The position numbers were made by a program, and so were the translations under genes. 64,000 nucleotides of DNA from Armatimonadetes bacterium Uphvl-Ar1. Its GTDB lineage: Bacteria; Armatimonadota; Fimbriimonadia; Fimbriimonadales; Fimbriimonadaceae. The notes under the pieces are model-generated. The model had not been told where the DNA came from. It ran no database searches and saw only the letters and a program-made list of their open reading frames with translations. The first letter of the stretch is position 1; each line of letters begins with the position of its first letter. Shown one piece after another: positions 54,069 to 63,434 of the stretch. The DNA lies in assembly GCA_002162075.1 (NCBI GenBank), contig CP021423.1, positions 2,604,001 through 2,668,000 on the forward strand, given 5' to 3'.

Positions 54069-55147
54069 ACTGTACCTCGGCTAACCAAGCGGTTAAGCGA
54101 CGCTTCCATAATATCTTGAGTTTGTGCGCTCACGGTGTAGACCAATGCTTCACGATAAACTCTTTGTGCGGCGTGGTGAATACTATTCGCTGCACCAGAA
54201 GAAGCAACAACTCCAGCATGGGCGCATCGAGCCGCCAAGTCAATTGCCCAAGCCCGGGCGCGGAGTCGTGATTCCAAGTCTTCCTCATTCTCCAGTATCT
54301 TCTCTCGGCAACGACCCAGCTCTTCATCGAGTGCGACCCATGCCTCATGAATGAATAACGCCCCTCGATGTCCGTACGCTTGGTGAACGATATCCAATCC
54401 TGCTCGTGCGCATCCCAAGGCGAACCAAGCTTGGAGGGTCACGTTTATCATGTCGTTATTCGCGAGCCAACCTGCGGGCTTTATGAAAGCAACCCGATCA
54501 GCCGGAAGTAACCAATTGGTTAATGTGGCCTCCATAGTTTGTGGACTTTCCATTGCCGCCAGCCGCATCGGGCCCTGAAACGTGATCGCACCGCCATGTT
54601 GCTCTGAATCGATAAACGGAACAATGCCAAAAACGGAATCCCCACTCGGCAAAGCTGCTCCGATTAAAAATTCTTGATAAAACGAATGCCCCGTAACCCA
54701 TGGCACTAATCCATCCAGCCGATATCCCCCATCAACTTCTCTCGCCCGCATGATGGGTTCCCCTGGTCGCCTGAGTTGGCTAAAGCCAATTCCCACCAAG
54801 TGATCATCCGCCATTCTCGGCAGGTAATCCTGCTTCAATTCACCTGAACCCCACTTCGAAATCATGCTCACTGCACTTTGGTGCTGTGTTTGCAAGAATG
54901 CGAGAGATCCGCTTCGACGCGCTACTGCCTCTTGAAACATCCGAAAGGAAGTTTCATCCAATTCCGGACCCCCAAACTCCGCCGGTCGACGCAGCGCCAT
55001 TAATTTCCGATCACGCAAACCCTTGAGCGCGACCCGCAGTTCCTCAACATCTCCATCGATCAAATTCGCCCTCGGTGCAACGTGGTTGACCAAAAACTCC
55101 TCCGCTACCTCCAATTCGTGAGTTATTGCTTCCATCCCTCTGTCCAT
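54065..55147 (-). CDS. Acyl-CoA dehydrogenase-like flavoprotein
   Basis: 360 residues; the start may instead be ATG 55135. The acyl-CoA dehydrogenase fold is seen as N-terminal helices with 'LMALRRPAEFGGPELDETSF', the substrate/FAD loop 'LVGIGFSQLRRPGEPIMRAR', middle beta domain 'GYRLDGLVPWVTGHSF', and C-terminal helices ending 'YTVSAQTQDIMEASLNRLV'. The usual catalytic Glu is not clearly placed, so it may be a DszC/monooxygenase-like or redox-silent relative. Coupled to glcE (overlap 25 bases). Confidence 0.75.
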   Translation of the reverse strand: MDRGMEAITHELEVAEEFLVNHVAPRANLIDGDVEELRVALKGLRDRKLMALRRPAEFGGPELDETSFRMFQEAVARRSGSLAFLQTQHQSAVSMISKWGSGELKQDYLPRMADDHLVGIGFSQLRRPGEPIMRAREVDGGYRLDGLVPWVTGHSFYQEFLIGAALPSGDSVFGIVPFIDSEQHGGAITFQGPMRLAAMESPQTMEATLTNWLLPADRVAFIKPAGWLANNDMINVTLQAWFALGCARAGLDIVHQAYGHRGALFIHEAWVALDEELGRCREKILENEEDLESRLRARAWAIDLAARCAHAGVVASSGAANSIHHAAQRVYREALVYTVSAQTQDIMEASLNRLVSRGTV

Positions 55148-55851
55148 ACTCCATTGGGGTCGAGTGTATTTTTTAAATTTTGACGATACCGCGCCGAAAT
55201 GGGATCAACTATTCCAAATCGGACTCCGCCTGGCCCCAAACCCCAACCAGAAGGTGGAATGTCTAGTTTACGATCAGACCAAATCCATCGTCCCGATGCA
55301 TCCATGATTCCATAATCCGCGGCGAACCCCTTCGGGACACGATGAATCCACGTCGGCCCATCAAATATTGGTAACTCATGTTCTCTGGGCTTCGATGCAA
55401 GGGGACTCAGTCGAAAGCCAATTTCCAGGATTTCGGCGAGCGAACCCCGTGAACCAACCATCATGCGATGCAAGTCAAATCCTGCCACACTTTTGACCAC
55501 CCCTGCCCCAGAAGTTACAATTTCGCCGGAAGCCAACCGCATCTTCATCCCAATCACCCAGTCACGGATTGCACCAACCGACTCTTGATGAAAGTGAGGA
55601 AGCCCCAATCCAACCAAACCTCCGACCGTTTCACCAGGATAACCCAGCCAACCCCGATTCCTCACAATGGGCATGCACAGCCCGTCTAGCGCCAAAAGCT
55701 CTGTCAGATCATCCAAACGCACACGAGATCCCACTCGGACAACCAGGTCGTCGGGCCGGTAGTCAACCACTTGGTCAAAATCTTCAATTCGATGAATGTC
55801 TGTGCATTCAGGCAACCAAACTGCTCCCGTTCCAAACCCCGAAACCCTCAT
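55123..55851 (-). CDS. glcE: GlcE-like FAD-binding subunit of glycolate oxidase
   Basis: 242 residues from ATG 55851, which overlaps the glcD stop (ATGA). FAD_binding_4 (PCMH-type) domain: 'DYRPDDLVVRVGSRVRLDDL', 'YPGETVGGLVGLGLPH', 'RDWVIGMKMRLASGEIVTSG' and 'AGFDLHRMMVGSRGSLAEIL'. GlcE is the second flavin subunit that works with GlcD. The iron-sulfur subunit GlcF, normally next, is missing; the acyl-CoA dehydrogenase-like gene takes its place. Confidence 0.82.
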   Translation of the reverse strand: MRVSGFGTGAVWLPECTDIHRIEDFDQVVDYRPDDLVVRVGSRVRLDDLTELLALDGLCMPIVRNRGWLGYPGETVGGLVGLGLPHFHQESVGAIRDWVIGMKMRLASGEIVTSGAGVVKSVAGFDLHRMMVGSRGSLAEILEIGFRLSPLASKPREHELPIFDGPTWIHRVPKGFAADYGIMDASGRWIWSDRKLDIPPSGWGLGPGGVRFGIVDPISARYRQNLKNTLDPNGVWTEGWKQ

Positions 55852-57302
55852 GTTGCGGCTCCTCGCCACCTCATCTTGTGTTCAATGCAACCCTTCGCAT
55901 CTGGGATGATCTTGCAGGGATTGCAACCCTCACCAGCTTCAAAAACCCCCCGCATCTTTCCATGAACCTCAAGGGTTAATGAGTCAAACATTGTGCGTAG
56001 CAGATCTGCTTTTTCCACGCCCACTCCGTGCTCTCCCGTTACCGAACCCCCCAACTCCAAACACTTCTCAATGATTTTCTCCCCGGCCCGAATAACTGCT
56101 TCAACTTTTCCCTCCTCCCGTTCATCAAAGTAAAAGATGGGGTGTAAATTCCCGTCTCCGGCATGAAAAATGTTCGCCACACCGATCCCTTCTTCCTCAG
56201 CAACTCGGTAAACCGTTTCTAACATTTCCGGCAACCGACTTGGCGGAATAACGCCATCGTGTGTCACCACGGTCGGAGCCAATCGTCCGAGGGCACCAAC
56301 CCCTTTCTTCCGCGCTGTCCACAGTTTTGCTCGCGCTTGCTCATCACCCGCTACCCGCACCTCGATCGCGCCTCCGTCGCGTCCAATCTGGATCATTTCC
56401 TCCAGCTCCCGCAAGGCGATGCCGCTAACTCCATCCGTCTCGACCAAAAGCATCGCCGCCGTCCCCTCGGGATACTCCAGTTCAAACCCCGCCTTCACTG
56501 CAGACAAAACGTTTGCGTCCATCATCTCCAGGGCGGCTGGCGTCACGCCACTCCGCACCATTGCCCCAACACACTTTGAAGCCTCAACAACCGAACGGAA
56601 GCATAAAGTAGCCGTTGCCACTTCCTGAGGATTTTTCGTTAACTTGACCCAGGCTTCCGTAACAATTCCAACTGTTCCTTCACTGCCAACGACCAAACTG
56701 AGCAGATCCTCATCGCCACCACATGGCCCTCCAAGCTGAACGACCTCCCCACGGGCGGACACCATTTTGACTCCCAGCACATGCTGAGCCGTGACTCCGT
56801 ATTTAAGCGTGTGAGGCCCCCCCGAATTCATCGCAATATTGCCGCCAAGCGTGGAAACGCTCTGGCTACTCGGGTCGGGAGCAAAATGATATCCAAATGG
56901 TTGAACCGCTTTGCTCAGTTTTAAGTTTGCAATCCCCGCCTGTGCGTGGAGCCACTCCTCCTCAATCGAGAAAGACAAAATATTGGTCAACTTCTTGGTG
57001 CTGATCACAACTCCACCCAAAGCGGGCATCGCCCCTCCGCTCAGCCCTGTTCCCGCGCCCCGTGGTGTGATCGGAATCTCATTCTCAAAGCACCACTTGA
57101 CCACCAAAGCAACGTCTTCGGTCGATTGCGGAACAACAACAACAACTGGCGCATTGCGTTCAACCGTATAGGCATCACTCGAATAAACGCGGCGAACGGC
57201 TTCACCCCCCAAAATTGAATCAGCTCCAATCAACTCCGCCAAAGCCTTTTCAATTCTCGCCGAGTCTTCCACCACCACTTCATTGTATCCGAGTAACATC
57301 AC
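55848..57302 (-). CDS. glcD: Glycolate oxidase subunit GlcD / FAD-linked oxidase
   Basis: 484 residues (GTG 57302 or ATG 57299). Oxidises glycolate or a similar 2-hydroxy acid. N-terminal FAD domain: 'VVVVVPQSTEDVALVVKWCF', 'PRGAGTGLSGGA', 'LGGNIAMNSGGPHTLKYGVT', 'LVVGSEGTVGIVTEAWVKLT'. C-terminal FAD-oxidase domain: 'VANIFHAGDGNLHPIFYFD' and 'GGSVTGEHGVGVEKADLL'. First gene of glcD-glcE-dehydrogenase-outer-membrane protein; divergent from tmk with the starts about four bases apart. Confidence 0.93.
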   Translation of the reverse strand: MMLLGYNEVVVEDSARIEKALAELIGADSILGGEAVRRVYSSDAYTVERNAPVVVVVPQSTEDVALVVKWCFENEIPITPRGAGTGLSGGAMPALGGVVISTKKLTNILSFSIEEEWLHAQAGIANLKLSKAVQPFGYHFAPDPSSQSVSTLGGNIAMNSGGPHTLKYGVTAQHVLGVKMVSARGEVVQLGGPCGGDEDLLSLVVGSEGTVGIVTEAWVKLTKNPQEVATATLCFRSVVEASKCVGAMVRSGVTPAALEMMDANVLSAVKAGFELEYPEGTAAMLLVETDGVSGIALRELEEMIQIGRDGGAIEVRVAGDEQARAKLWTARKKGVGALGRLAPTVVTHDGVIPPSRLPEMLETVYRVAEEEGIGVANIFHAGDGNLHPIFYFDEREEGKVEAVIRAGEKIIEKCLELGGSVTGEHGVGVEKADLLRTMFDSLTLEVHGKMRGVFEAGEGCNPCKIIPDAKGCIEHKMRWRGAAT

Positions 57303-57305
57303 CCC

Positions 57306-57905
57306 GTGTTCATCAGCTTCGAAGGCCCCGAAGGTGCCGGCAAATCCACCCTCATATCCCGACTCAAATCCGAACTTGAAGCGAACAATTACCCTGTACT
57401 CACAACTCGGGAACCCGGCGCGGGTGATCTCGGACGATCAATTCGCACACTCCTCCTTGAAGAAGGAGAAATGCCCGCGCTCAGCGAACTGTTCCTCTTC
57501 CTGGCAGATCGCGCTAATCACGTTCAAACCATCATTAAGCCCGCATTAGCTGAAGGACAAATAGTCCTGTGTGATCGTCACGCTGACTCCACCATCGTGT
57601 ATCAGGGCTATGCCCGTGGACTCGATTTGAACTTTCTTCGAGAAGCCAATCTCCAAGCCACACAAAATCTTCGACCAGATTTAATCATCCTCCTTGATCT
57701 TGATCCTGAAATTGGACTCGGGCGACAAACTTCTAAAGATCGCTTAGACAACGAATCTCTCGAATTTCATCAAAAGGTCAGAAATGGGTTTTTGAGCGAA
57801 TCTCTTCGCGAACCAGCACGATGGCAAAAAATAAATGCCGCCCAAAGTCCGGAAGAAGTCTTCCAAGACGTTTTGGCGGCACTCAAGCCCCGGCTGTCCC
57901 TTTAA
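57306..57905 (+). CDS. tmk: Thymidylate kinase
   Basis: 199 residues from GTG 57306. Phosphorylates dTMP to dTDP. P-loop 'FEGPEGAGKSTLI', dTMP-site 'REPGAGDLGRSIR', 'LCDRHADSTIVYQGYARG' (DRH/DRY motif) and LID region 'GRQTSKDRLDNES'. There is no SD sequence, probably because the divergent glcD start is only a few bases away. The 3' end overlaps convergent gdhA by four bases. Confidence 0.94.
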   Translation: MFISFEGPEGAGKSTLISRLKSELEANNYPVLTTREPGAGDLGRSIRTLLLEEGEMPALSELFLFLADRANHVQTIIKPALAEGQIVLCDRHADSTIVYQGYARGLDLNFLREANLQATQNLRPDLIILLDLDPEIGLGRQTSKDRLDNESLEFHQKVRNGFLSESLREPARWQKINAAQSPEEVFQDVLAALKPRLSL

Positions 57906-59152
57906 GGGAAGATTCCGCGCATCACAGTTGCTTCCGCAACTCGCTTGACACCGATAATCATGGCAGCTGTGCGCATGTCGGTATTGTGCTCGCGCATCGT
58001 ATGCGCTACCGCACCATAGCTGTGGCGCATAATCCGCGAGAGTCGTTCGTTGACCTGATCCTCTTCCCAGAAGAAGTTCTGCAAGTCCTGAACCCATTCG
58101 AAGTATGAACACACAACCCCGCCGGCGTTTGCCAAGATGTCCGGAACAACCAAAACACCCTTGTCGTGTAGGATTTTGTCTGCTTCCAAAGTGGTCGGAC
58201 CATTTGCGCCCTCCACAACAATTTTGGCTTTGACGGCATCAGCGTTCTTGTCAGTAATCTGAGCTTGGATCGCCGCCGGAATCAGGATATCGCAGTCCAG
58301 TGCTAGGAGTTCAGCATTCGAAATGTTGTCGCATTCTTTATAATTTTGAATGCCTCCATCAACTCCGGAATACTTGTCGTAAAGGTCTTGAATCGGCAAT
58401 CCATTAGCATTGAAAATCGCACCGCTCGTATCGCTGATCGCAATGACTTTTGCACCCTTTTGCTCTGCCAATCGTGCTGCCACGGAACCGACGTTGCCAA
58501 AGCCCTGAACAACAACTTTAGAACCCTCTAGGCTCATATTGTTGTTGTGGCAAGCTTCCTCAGTGCAAACAATCACGCCTCGACCTGTCGCCTCAACTCG
58601 TCCTTCTGATCCACCAAGCTCAATTGGTTTCCCGGTGACCACACCTGGAACCGTGTAGCCCGCCTGCATGGAATAGGTATCCATGATCCAGCTCATGACT
58701 TTGGCACTTGTTCCTACATCCGGTGCCGGAATGTCACTCCGCTCTCCGATGATGGAACTAATTTCAGAAGTAAACCGACGAGTGAGTTTTTCAAGTTCCC
58801 GATTACTCAACTCCTTAACGTTGCACTTAACTCCCCCTTTGGCTCCGCCGTAAGGAATATTAACAACTGCGCATTTCCAGGTCATCCACATCGCGAGGGC
58901 GGTTGTTTCACCAAGATCAACATCCGGGTGGTACCGAATTCCCCCCTTCGTTGGTCCTCGACTCTGGTTGTGCTGAACACGGTATCCCTCGAAGCACACA
59001 ACTTCGCCACTGTCCATAACAACGGGGAAATTGACGACCAGAGCGCGCTTAGGTCGCCCCAGAACCTCTATCAAACCCTCATCAAGATCAAGATAACCTG
59101 CAGCGTGTTCCAGCTGCTTTCGCGCCATTGCCTGTACGTCGTACTCGCTCAT
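57902..59152 (-). CDS. gdhA: Glutamate dehydrogenase (Glu/Leu/Phe/Val family)
   Basis: 416 residues from ATG 59152 ('MSEYDVQAMARKQLEHAAGY'); the longer frame to 59344 lies inside mreD and is rejected. Catalytic-domain motif 'SRGPTKGGIRYHPDVDLGET' and 'VVNIPYGGAKGGVKCN' with the active lysines; 'DIPAPDVGTSAKVMSWIMD'; Rossmann 'VVVQGFGNVGSVAARLAEQK'. Six-base-wide gap after mreD, so it is probably co-transcribed with mreBCD. Confidence 0.93.
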   Translation of the reverse strand: MSEYDVQAMARKQLEHAAGYLDLDEGLIEVLGRPKRALVVNFPVVMDSGEVVCFEGYRVQHNQSRGPTKGGIRYHPDVDLGETTALAMWMTWKCAVVNIPYGGAKGGVKCNVKELSNRELEKLTRRFTSEISSIIGERSDIPAPDVGTSAKVMSWIMDTYSMQAGYTVPGVVTGKPIELGGSEGRVEATGRGVIVCTEEACHNNNMSLEGSKVVVQGFGNVGSVAARLAEQKGAKVIAISDTSGAIFNANGLPIQDLYDKYSGVDGGIQNYKECDNISNAELLALDCDILIPAAIQAQITDKNADAVKAKIVVEGANGPTTLEADKILHDKGVLVVPDILANAGGVVCSYFEWVQDLQNFFWEEDQVNERLSRIMRHSYGAVAHTMREHNTDMRTAAMIIGVKRVAEATVMRGIFP

Positions 59153-59157
59153 TCTTG

Positions 59158-59634
59158 TCAAACCACCTTGGGCTGGAACAGTCTTACCACCAATGCGAAC
59201 ACCGGTAAGGCAACTACGCCGTTGTAGACCGCCGTCAGAATTGTAGCCCCAATCGCAGGCCCAAGTGGTGAAGGTGGGGCCAAGATAATCAAAACCATTT
59301 GAGCGATCAGGGTTCCCAGAGCAACCCAACCCGCTCCACCCCAAACTGAAGGCTCTGACTCACTTCTCGTTCCAACAAAATATCCCGCCAAGACCCGACT
59401 CACCGCATAGTGTGTCAATGAAGCTCCCGAGATCGCCCCGGTTAAAATTCCGCTCAAGAGGCCCAACGCTCCGCCCGCTGCTGGTCGCGAAACAAGGGCC
59501 AGCGATAACGCAACTACAAGCGGCAAGTTGATCTGCGCCCCCAGAATGAGATACCGATCCAAGAACCCCGCCTGAAAGACTGTCGCAACGACCAGCATCA
59601 AAATTGCTCCAATAACCGATAAGGCTTGCCTCAC
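59158..59634 (-). CDS. mreD: Rod shape-determining protein MreD
   Basis: 158 residues with about five membrane helices ('ALSVIGAILMLVVATVFQAG', 'LPLVVALSLALVSRP'). MreD is poorly conserved; the call rests on size, helix pattern and position straight after mreC (four-base overlap). Part of the elongasome that guides lateral wall synthesis. Confidence 0.85.
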   Translation of the reverse strand: MRQALSVIGAILMLVVATVFQAGFLDRYLILGAQINLPLVVALSLALVSRPAAGGALGLLSGILTGAISGASLTHYAVSRVLAGYFVGTRSESEPSVWGGAGWVALGTLIAQMVLIILAPPSPLGPAIGATILTAVYNGVVALPVFALVVRLFQPKVV

Positions 59635-60386
59635 TTCAGGATTGCCACCTCTTTTGTCATCCCTATTTGACTGGATGGCAGAATGTAGGCGCGTCTCACC
59701 CCATATTCGCGATCGTTAAAGTACTCTGAAACAAAACCAATGCGTATTCCTCTCGGAATGAATTCACTGTATCCTGTTGTAATCACTTCAGTGCCTGGGG
59801 CAATGTCCACATCTTCAAACACATCCATGACCAATCTGTCGCTTCGTTGCCCTTTTGCCAATCCAGGAACAGGAATGGGTGATCGCGCAATACAACCAAT
59901 TCTTACACCACTTGAGGTCAGCAAAACCGCCTGACATGTTCTTTCTGAAACCGTACTCACCAAAGCGAGTAAACCATTTGGTGTAACAACAGGAAGATTT
60001 GGCTTGATACCGTCTTGAGAACCACGGTTGAGAGTGATACGGTTGTCGTAAGGAACGTAGTGAACAATATCGGCATTGACCCTGCTTCTTCCAATTGTAT
60101 TGAGATTCAGCTTTTCTCTCAAATCAACAATTTGCTCCTCCATCCGCTCGGCTGAATCAATATAAACCTGAGCGGCGACAAGCTGTTGTCGAAGTGCCAA
60201 ATTTTCTGTCTTCAGGCGTTCTGCGTCTCCGATGCCAGCAAAGAAACGGTCAAAACCCTGAGAAAATCCATATGTTCTGATCACCATCGGCATGATGAAC
60301 GACCGAGCTAAGCCAGAAACAGGATCAACTACCCCTGCATTTCGTAATCGATTTTGCAAAGTTCCAAGCGCAACGCTCACCACCAA
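59631..60386 (-). CDS. mreC: Rod shape-determining protein MreC, start unclear
   Basis: About 251 residues from TTG 60386. Periplasmic coiled coil ('AERLKTENLALRQQLVAAQ') followed by the MreC beta domains ('DIVHYVPYDNRITLNRGSQD', 'VVTPNGLLALVSTVSERTCQ', 'VITTGYSEFIPRGIRIGFVS'). The TTG start would keep only half of the membrane anchor. In the same frame the sequence continues upstream through 'REWIWLIVLL', a complete anchor with a basic flank, but there is no ATG, GTG or TTG before a stop near 60480. An ATC at 60440 with GGAG nearby, or a one-base error, could supply the true start. Confidence 0.88.
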   Translation of the reverse strand: MVVSVALGTLQNRLRNAGVVDPVSGLARSFIMPMVIRTYGFSQGFDRFFAGIGDAERLKTENLALRQQLVAAQVYIDSAERMEEQIVDLREKLNLNTIGRSRVNADIVHYVPYDNRITLNRGSQDGIKPNLPVVTPNGLLALVSTVSERTCQAVLLTSSGVRIGCIARSPIPVPGLAKGQRSDRLVMDVFEDVDIAPGTEVITTGYSEFIPRGIRIGFVSEYFNDREYGVRRAYILPSSQIGMTKEVAILK

Positions 60387-60427
60387 TAAGACAATGAGCC
60401 AGATCCATTCGCGCCGCGGGGGATCGT

Positions 60428-61492
60428 TTAGCCTCTCGATGCGTTCTCCAGCATCCGACGAATCGCCGGATTCTCATTCAACAAATCTAGCATACGACCC
60501 GTTCCGATCGCTACACAACTCAGTGGATCACGAGCAATTAATACGGGCATCCCCGTCTCCTGTGAGATCAACCGGTCAAGGCCTCGAATCAATGCCCCGC
60601 CTCCCGCGATTACAATTCCGGTATTCATGCAGTCTGCCGCAAGTTCGGGCGGAGTTGCTTCCAATGTGAGCTTGACTGCTTCAACGATCTCATGAATGGG
60701 CTCATGAATGGCATCTCGAATCTCAACGCTAGTGATTTCTGCTTGTCGGGGCAAGCCAGAGATCAAGTCACGCCCCTTGATCGACATCGTGAGTTCTTCC
60801 TCCAGCGGATAGGCCGACCCAATTTCAATCTTAATCTGCTCTGCCGTTCTCTCACCGATAAACAGGTTATATGCGCGCCTGACGTAAGCTCCAATCGCAT
60901 CATCAATTTCATCCCCAGCTGTCCGTACAGACCGACTATGGACTATCCCCGCAAGCGATATGACCGCAACTTCGGTCGTTCCACCGCCAATATCAACGAT
61001 CATTGACCCAACAGGTTCCTCAATGGGCAACCCTGCCCCAATCGCAGCCGCCATCGGCTCTTCAATAACATAAGACTTATGTGCCCCCGCTTTCCTAGCC
61101 GCATCGAGCACAGCATCACGCTCAACTTCAGTTACACCGCTCGGAATCCCAACGACAACGGTTGTTTGGAGCGTCATTCCACGACTAGCCTTCTTGATGA
61201 AATGCTTGAGCATCGCCAAAGTCTGGTCAAAATCCGCGATGACTCCATCCTTCAAAGGGCGGATTGCAATGATGTTAGCCGGAGTCCGTCCCAGCATCCG
61301 CTTGGCTTCTTCACCAACAGCATAAACTTTGCCTGTGTCGCGATCAATCGCAACTACGCTGGGCTCCCGAATGATAACACCCCGTCCAGCTAAATGAACG
61401 AGAGTATTTGCTGTACCAAGATCAATGCCAATGTCTCGACGAAACCGCGAGGTCAAAGACTTCAACCAACTATTCGGATATTGGGAGCTCAC
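60428..61492 (-). CDS. mreB: Rod shape-determining protein MreB (bacterial actin)
   Basis: 354 residues from GTG 61492. Actin-like filament protein. Nucleotide-binding motifs: '[18 protein letters not shown]' (phosphate 1), '[20 protein letters not shown]' (phosphate 2) and '[18 protein letters not shown]' (adenosine). First gene of mreB-mreC-mreD-gdhA. A short membrane protein gene lies 21 bases upstream. Confidence 0.95.
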   Translation of the reverse strand: MSSQYPNSWLKSLTSRFRRDIGIDLGTANTLVHLAGRGVIIREPSVVAIDRDTGKVYAVGEEAKRMLGRTPANIIAIRPLKDGVIADFDQTLAMLKHFIKKASRGMTLQTTVVVGIPSGVTEVERDAVLDAARKAGAHKSYVIEEPMAAAIGAGLPIEEPVGSMIVDIGGGTTEVAVISLAGIVHSRSVRTAGDEIDDAIGAYVRRAYNLFIGERTAEQIKIEIGSAYPLEEELTMSIKGRDLISGLPRQAEITSVEIRDAIHEPIHEIVEAVKLTLEATPPELAADCMNTGIVIAGGGALIRGLDRLISQETGMPVLIARDPLSCVAIGTGRMLDLLNENPAIRRMLENASRG

Positions 61493-61513
61493 CTGAAAAT
61501 CAAACTATCCAGT

Positions 61514-61795
61514 TTAGTTCCCAGAAGATTGGATTCCCACCGGGCCCCGTCGACCGCTAGCTGGTCCGCCTGCTGCTGCGCCACCACCGCCCGCACCGGC
61601 AGCCGCACTACCAGCATTCGGCAGGGCATTTGCATAGACGACTGCTCCTTCAGCCGGCTGAACCTCGGTGAGGGGAACCGCCGCCGGAGCCGTCAATGCG
61701 ACCGGCTTGCGCTGCGTTAGCGCAAATGCAAGCGAAAAGCCAATCATAAAAACGATGGCCACGATGACGACGATCAAATTGGTTTGGTCCTTCAA
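61514..61795 (-). CDS. Small single-span membrane protein with Ala/Gly-rich tail
   Basis: 93 residues. One membrane helix at residues 8-27 ('IVVIVAIVFMIGFSLAFALT'), then a proline/alanine-rich stretch and a Gly/Ala/Ser tail. No family recognised. It lies directly upstream of mreB on the same strand (21-base gap), so it could be part of that transcript. Confidence 0.55.
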   Translation of the reverse strand: MKDQTNLIVVIVAIVFMIGFSLAFALTQRKPVALTAPAAVPLTEVQPAEGAVVYANALPNAGSAAAGAGGGGAAAGGPASGRRGPVGIQSSGN

Positions 61796-61884
61796 AGTTG
61801 ACTCCTGACGGTTCCTTCAGTTTAGCACGAAGAAGCATCATCTTTGATGCAACCTGCAAGCCAAAGGATACCGAACTCCCAAAT

Positions 61885-63417
61885 TTAATGTCGGAAGTGC
61901 CGCGTACCTGTCAGAACCATAGTGATTCCCAACTCGTCGGCCCGCGCGATGACCTCGTCATCCTTGACACTGCCACCTGGCTGAATCACTGCCTTGACCC
62001 CGGCTGCGGCTGCAGTCTCAATGCTATCGGGGAAGGGAAAGAAAGCATCGCTTCCCAAGGCACATCGCGGTGCCGTCTCACCTGCTTGCTCCAAAGCCAA
62101 CCGAACCGACTGAACCCGATTCATCTGGCCCGCACCAACCCCAAGCAACTGCCGATCATCCGTCAGCACAATTGCATTACTCTTTACATGAGGAATCATC
62201 CGCCAAGCCAATTTCATCGCCGCAAGTTCGTTGTCCGAAGGCTGACGTTTCGTCACGACTTGCCACTCATGTCCAGGATCCTCATCTGATCCCTGAATCA
62301 AAACGCCCCCGCGAATCGACCGAACAGTGAGATAAGACTCGGTAGGAGACGCAGATGCAACGAGCAATCGAACATTCTGGCCCCACCCTTTCCGATTCTT
62401 AAAAACCTCAATCGCCTCATTGGTAAACCCAAGTCCGATGACCACCTCCAAGAAGTTATTGGGCTGAGTCATCGCTTCCGCAGCCGCCAAATCAATCACC
62501 CCATGAAAAGCCGCTATCCCACCAAATGCAGAAATGGGATCACTCGATTTAGCCGCACTGTAGCTCTCAGCCATCGAGCCCATTTCTGCGGCTCCACAAG
62601 GATTCCCGTGCTTGATGATTGCGCAGGAGTTGGGCACCAAATCCATGACCAATTCCCAAGCCCCATCCGCATCAAGCAAGTTGTTGTAACTTAGCTCTTT
62701 ACCCCAAAGCTGTTCTGCTTGGGCAATCCCATTTTTTGCTAATGGATCAACATACAGCCCCGCGACCTGATGCGGATTCTCGCCGTACCGCATCGCGAGT
62801 TGTTTTCGAACGCCCATCGTCACTGTTCCAGAAAGCGGGTCAACCCCTGCCGCTTCACTAAGATATCGGGCAATAACAGAATCGTAATAAGCAGTGTGAC
62901 GGAAGGCTGCCGCACTTAATTCCATCCGGAGAGCATTGATACTTCCTGCACTCAGGGCGTCCCCGACACGGTCGTAGTCCGCCGGATCAACAACGATCGT
63001 CACATTATGAAAATTCTTGGCGGCCGCCCGAACCATTGCCGGTCCACCAATGTCAATCGACTCAATTGCCTCGTCCAAATCATGATCACCGGTGACCGTT
63101 TTTTCAAATGCATAGAGATTCACACAAACCAAGTCAATTCCGACAATGCCCGCTTGATCCATCTGTGTGAGGTGTGACTCCAATCGCCGATCACCCAAAA
63201 TTCCTCCGTGAACCATCGGATGGAGAGTCTTCACTCGGCCATCCAACATCTCAGGAAAGCCCGTGATGTCAGCGACATCAGTGACCGCAATGCCTGCTTC
63301 ACGTAGAGCTTTTGCCGTTCCGCCCGTACTCAGAATGTCAAAACCCAGCGAAACAAGTCGCTGGGCGAAGTCAACTACGCCACTCTTATCGGTCACACTG
63401 ATCAGGGCACGGGCCAT
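61885..63417 (-). CDS. purH: Bifunctional AICAR formyltransferase / IMP cyclohydrolase PurH
   Basis: 510 residues. Last two steps of IMP synthesis. N-terminal cyclohydrolase domain ('[18 protein letters not shown]', '[20 protein letters not shown]', '[15 protein letters not shown]'). C-terminal transformylase domain with the Lys-His pair in '[14 protein letters not shown]' and '[19 protein letters not shown]'. Normal family length. Probably its own transcript or following the gene at 63435. Confidence 0.96.
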   Translation of the reverse strand: MARALISVTDKSGVVDFAQRLVSLGFDILSTGGTAKALREAGIAVTDVADITGFPEMLDGRVKTLHPMVHGGILGDRRLESHLTQMDQAGIVGIDLVCVNLYAFEKTVTGDHDLDEAIESIDIGGPAMVRAAAKNFHNVTIVVDPADYDRVGDALSAGSINALRMELSAAAFRHTAYYDSVIARYLSEAAGVDPLSGTVTMGVRKQLAMRYGENPHQVAGLYVDPLAKNGIAQAEQLWGKELSYNNLLDADGAWELVMDLVPNSCAIIKHGNPCGAAEMGSMAESYSAAKSSDPISAFGGIAAFHGVIDLAAAEAMTQPNNFLEVVIGLGFTNEAIEVFKNRKGWGQNVRLLVASASPTESYLTVRSIRGGVLIQGSDEDPGHEWQVVTKRQPSDNELAAMKLAWRMIPHVKSNAIVLTDDRQLLGVGAGQMNRVQSVRLALEQAGETAPRCALGSDAFFPFPDSIETAAAAGVKAVIQPGGSVKDDEVIARADELGITMVLTGTRHFRH

Positions 63418-63434
63418 GCCCCAATCCTACACCC

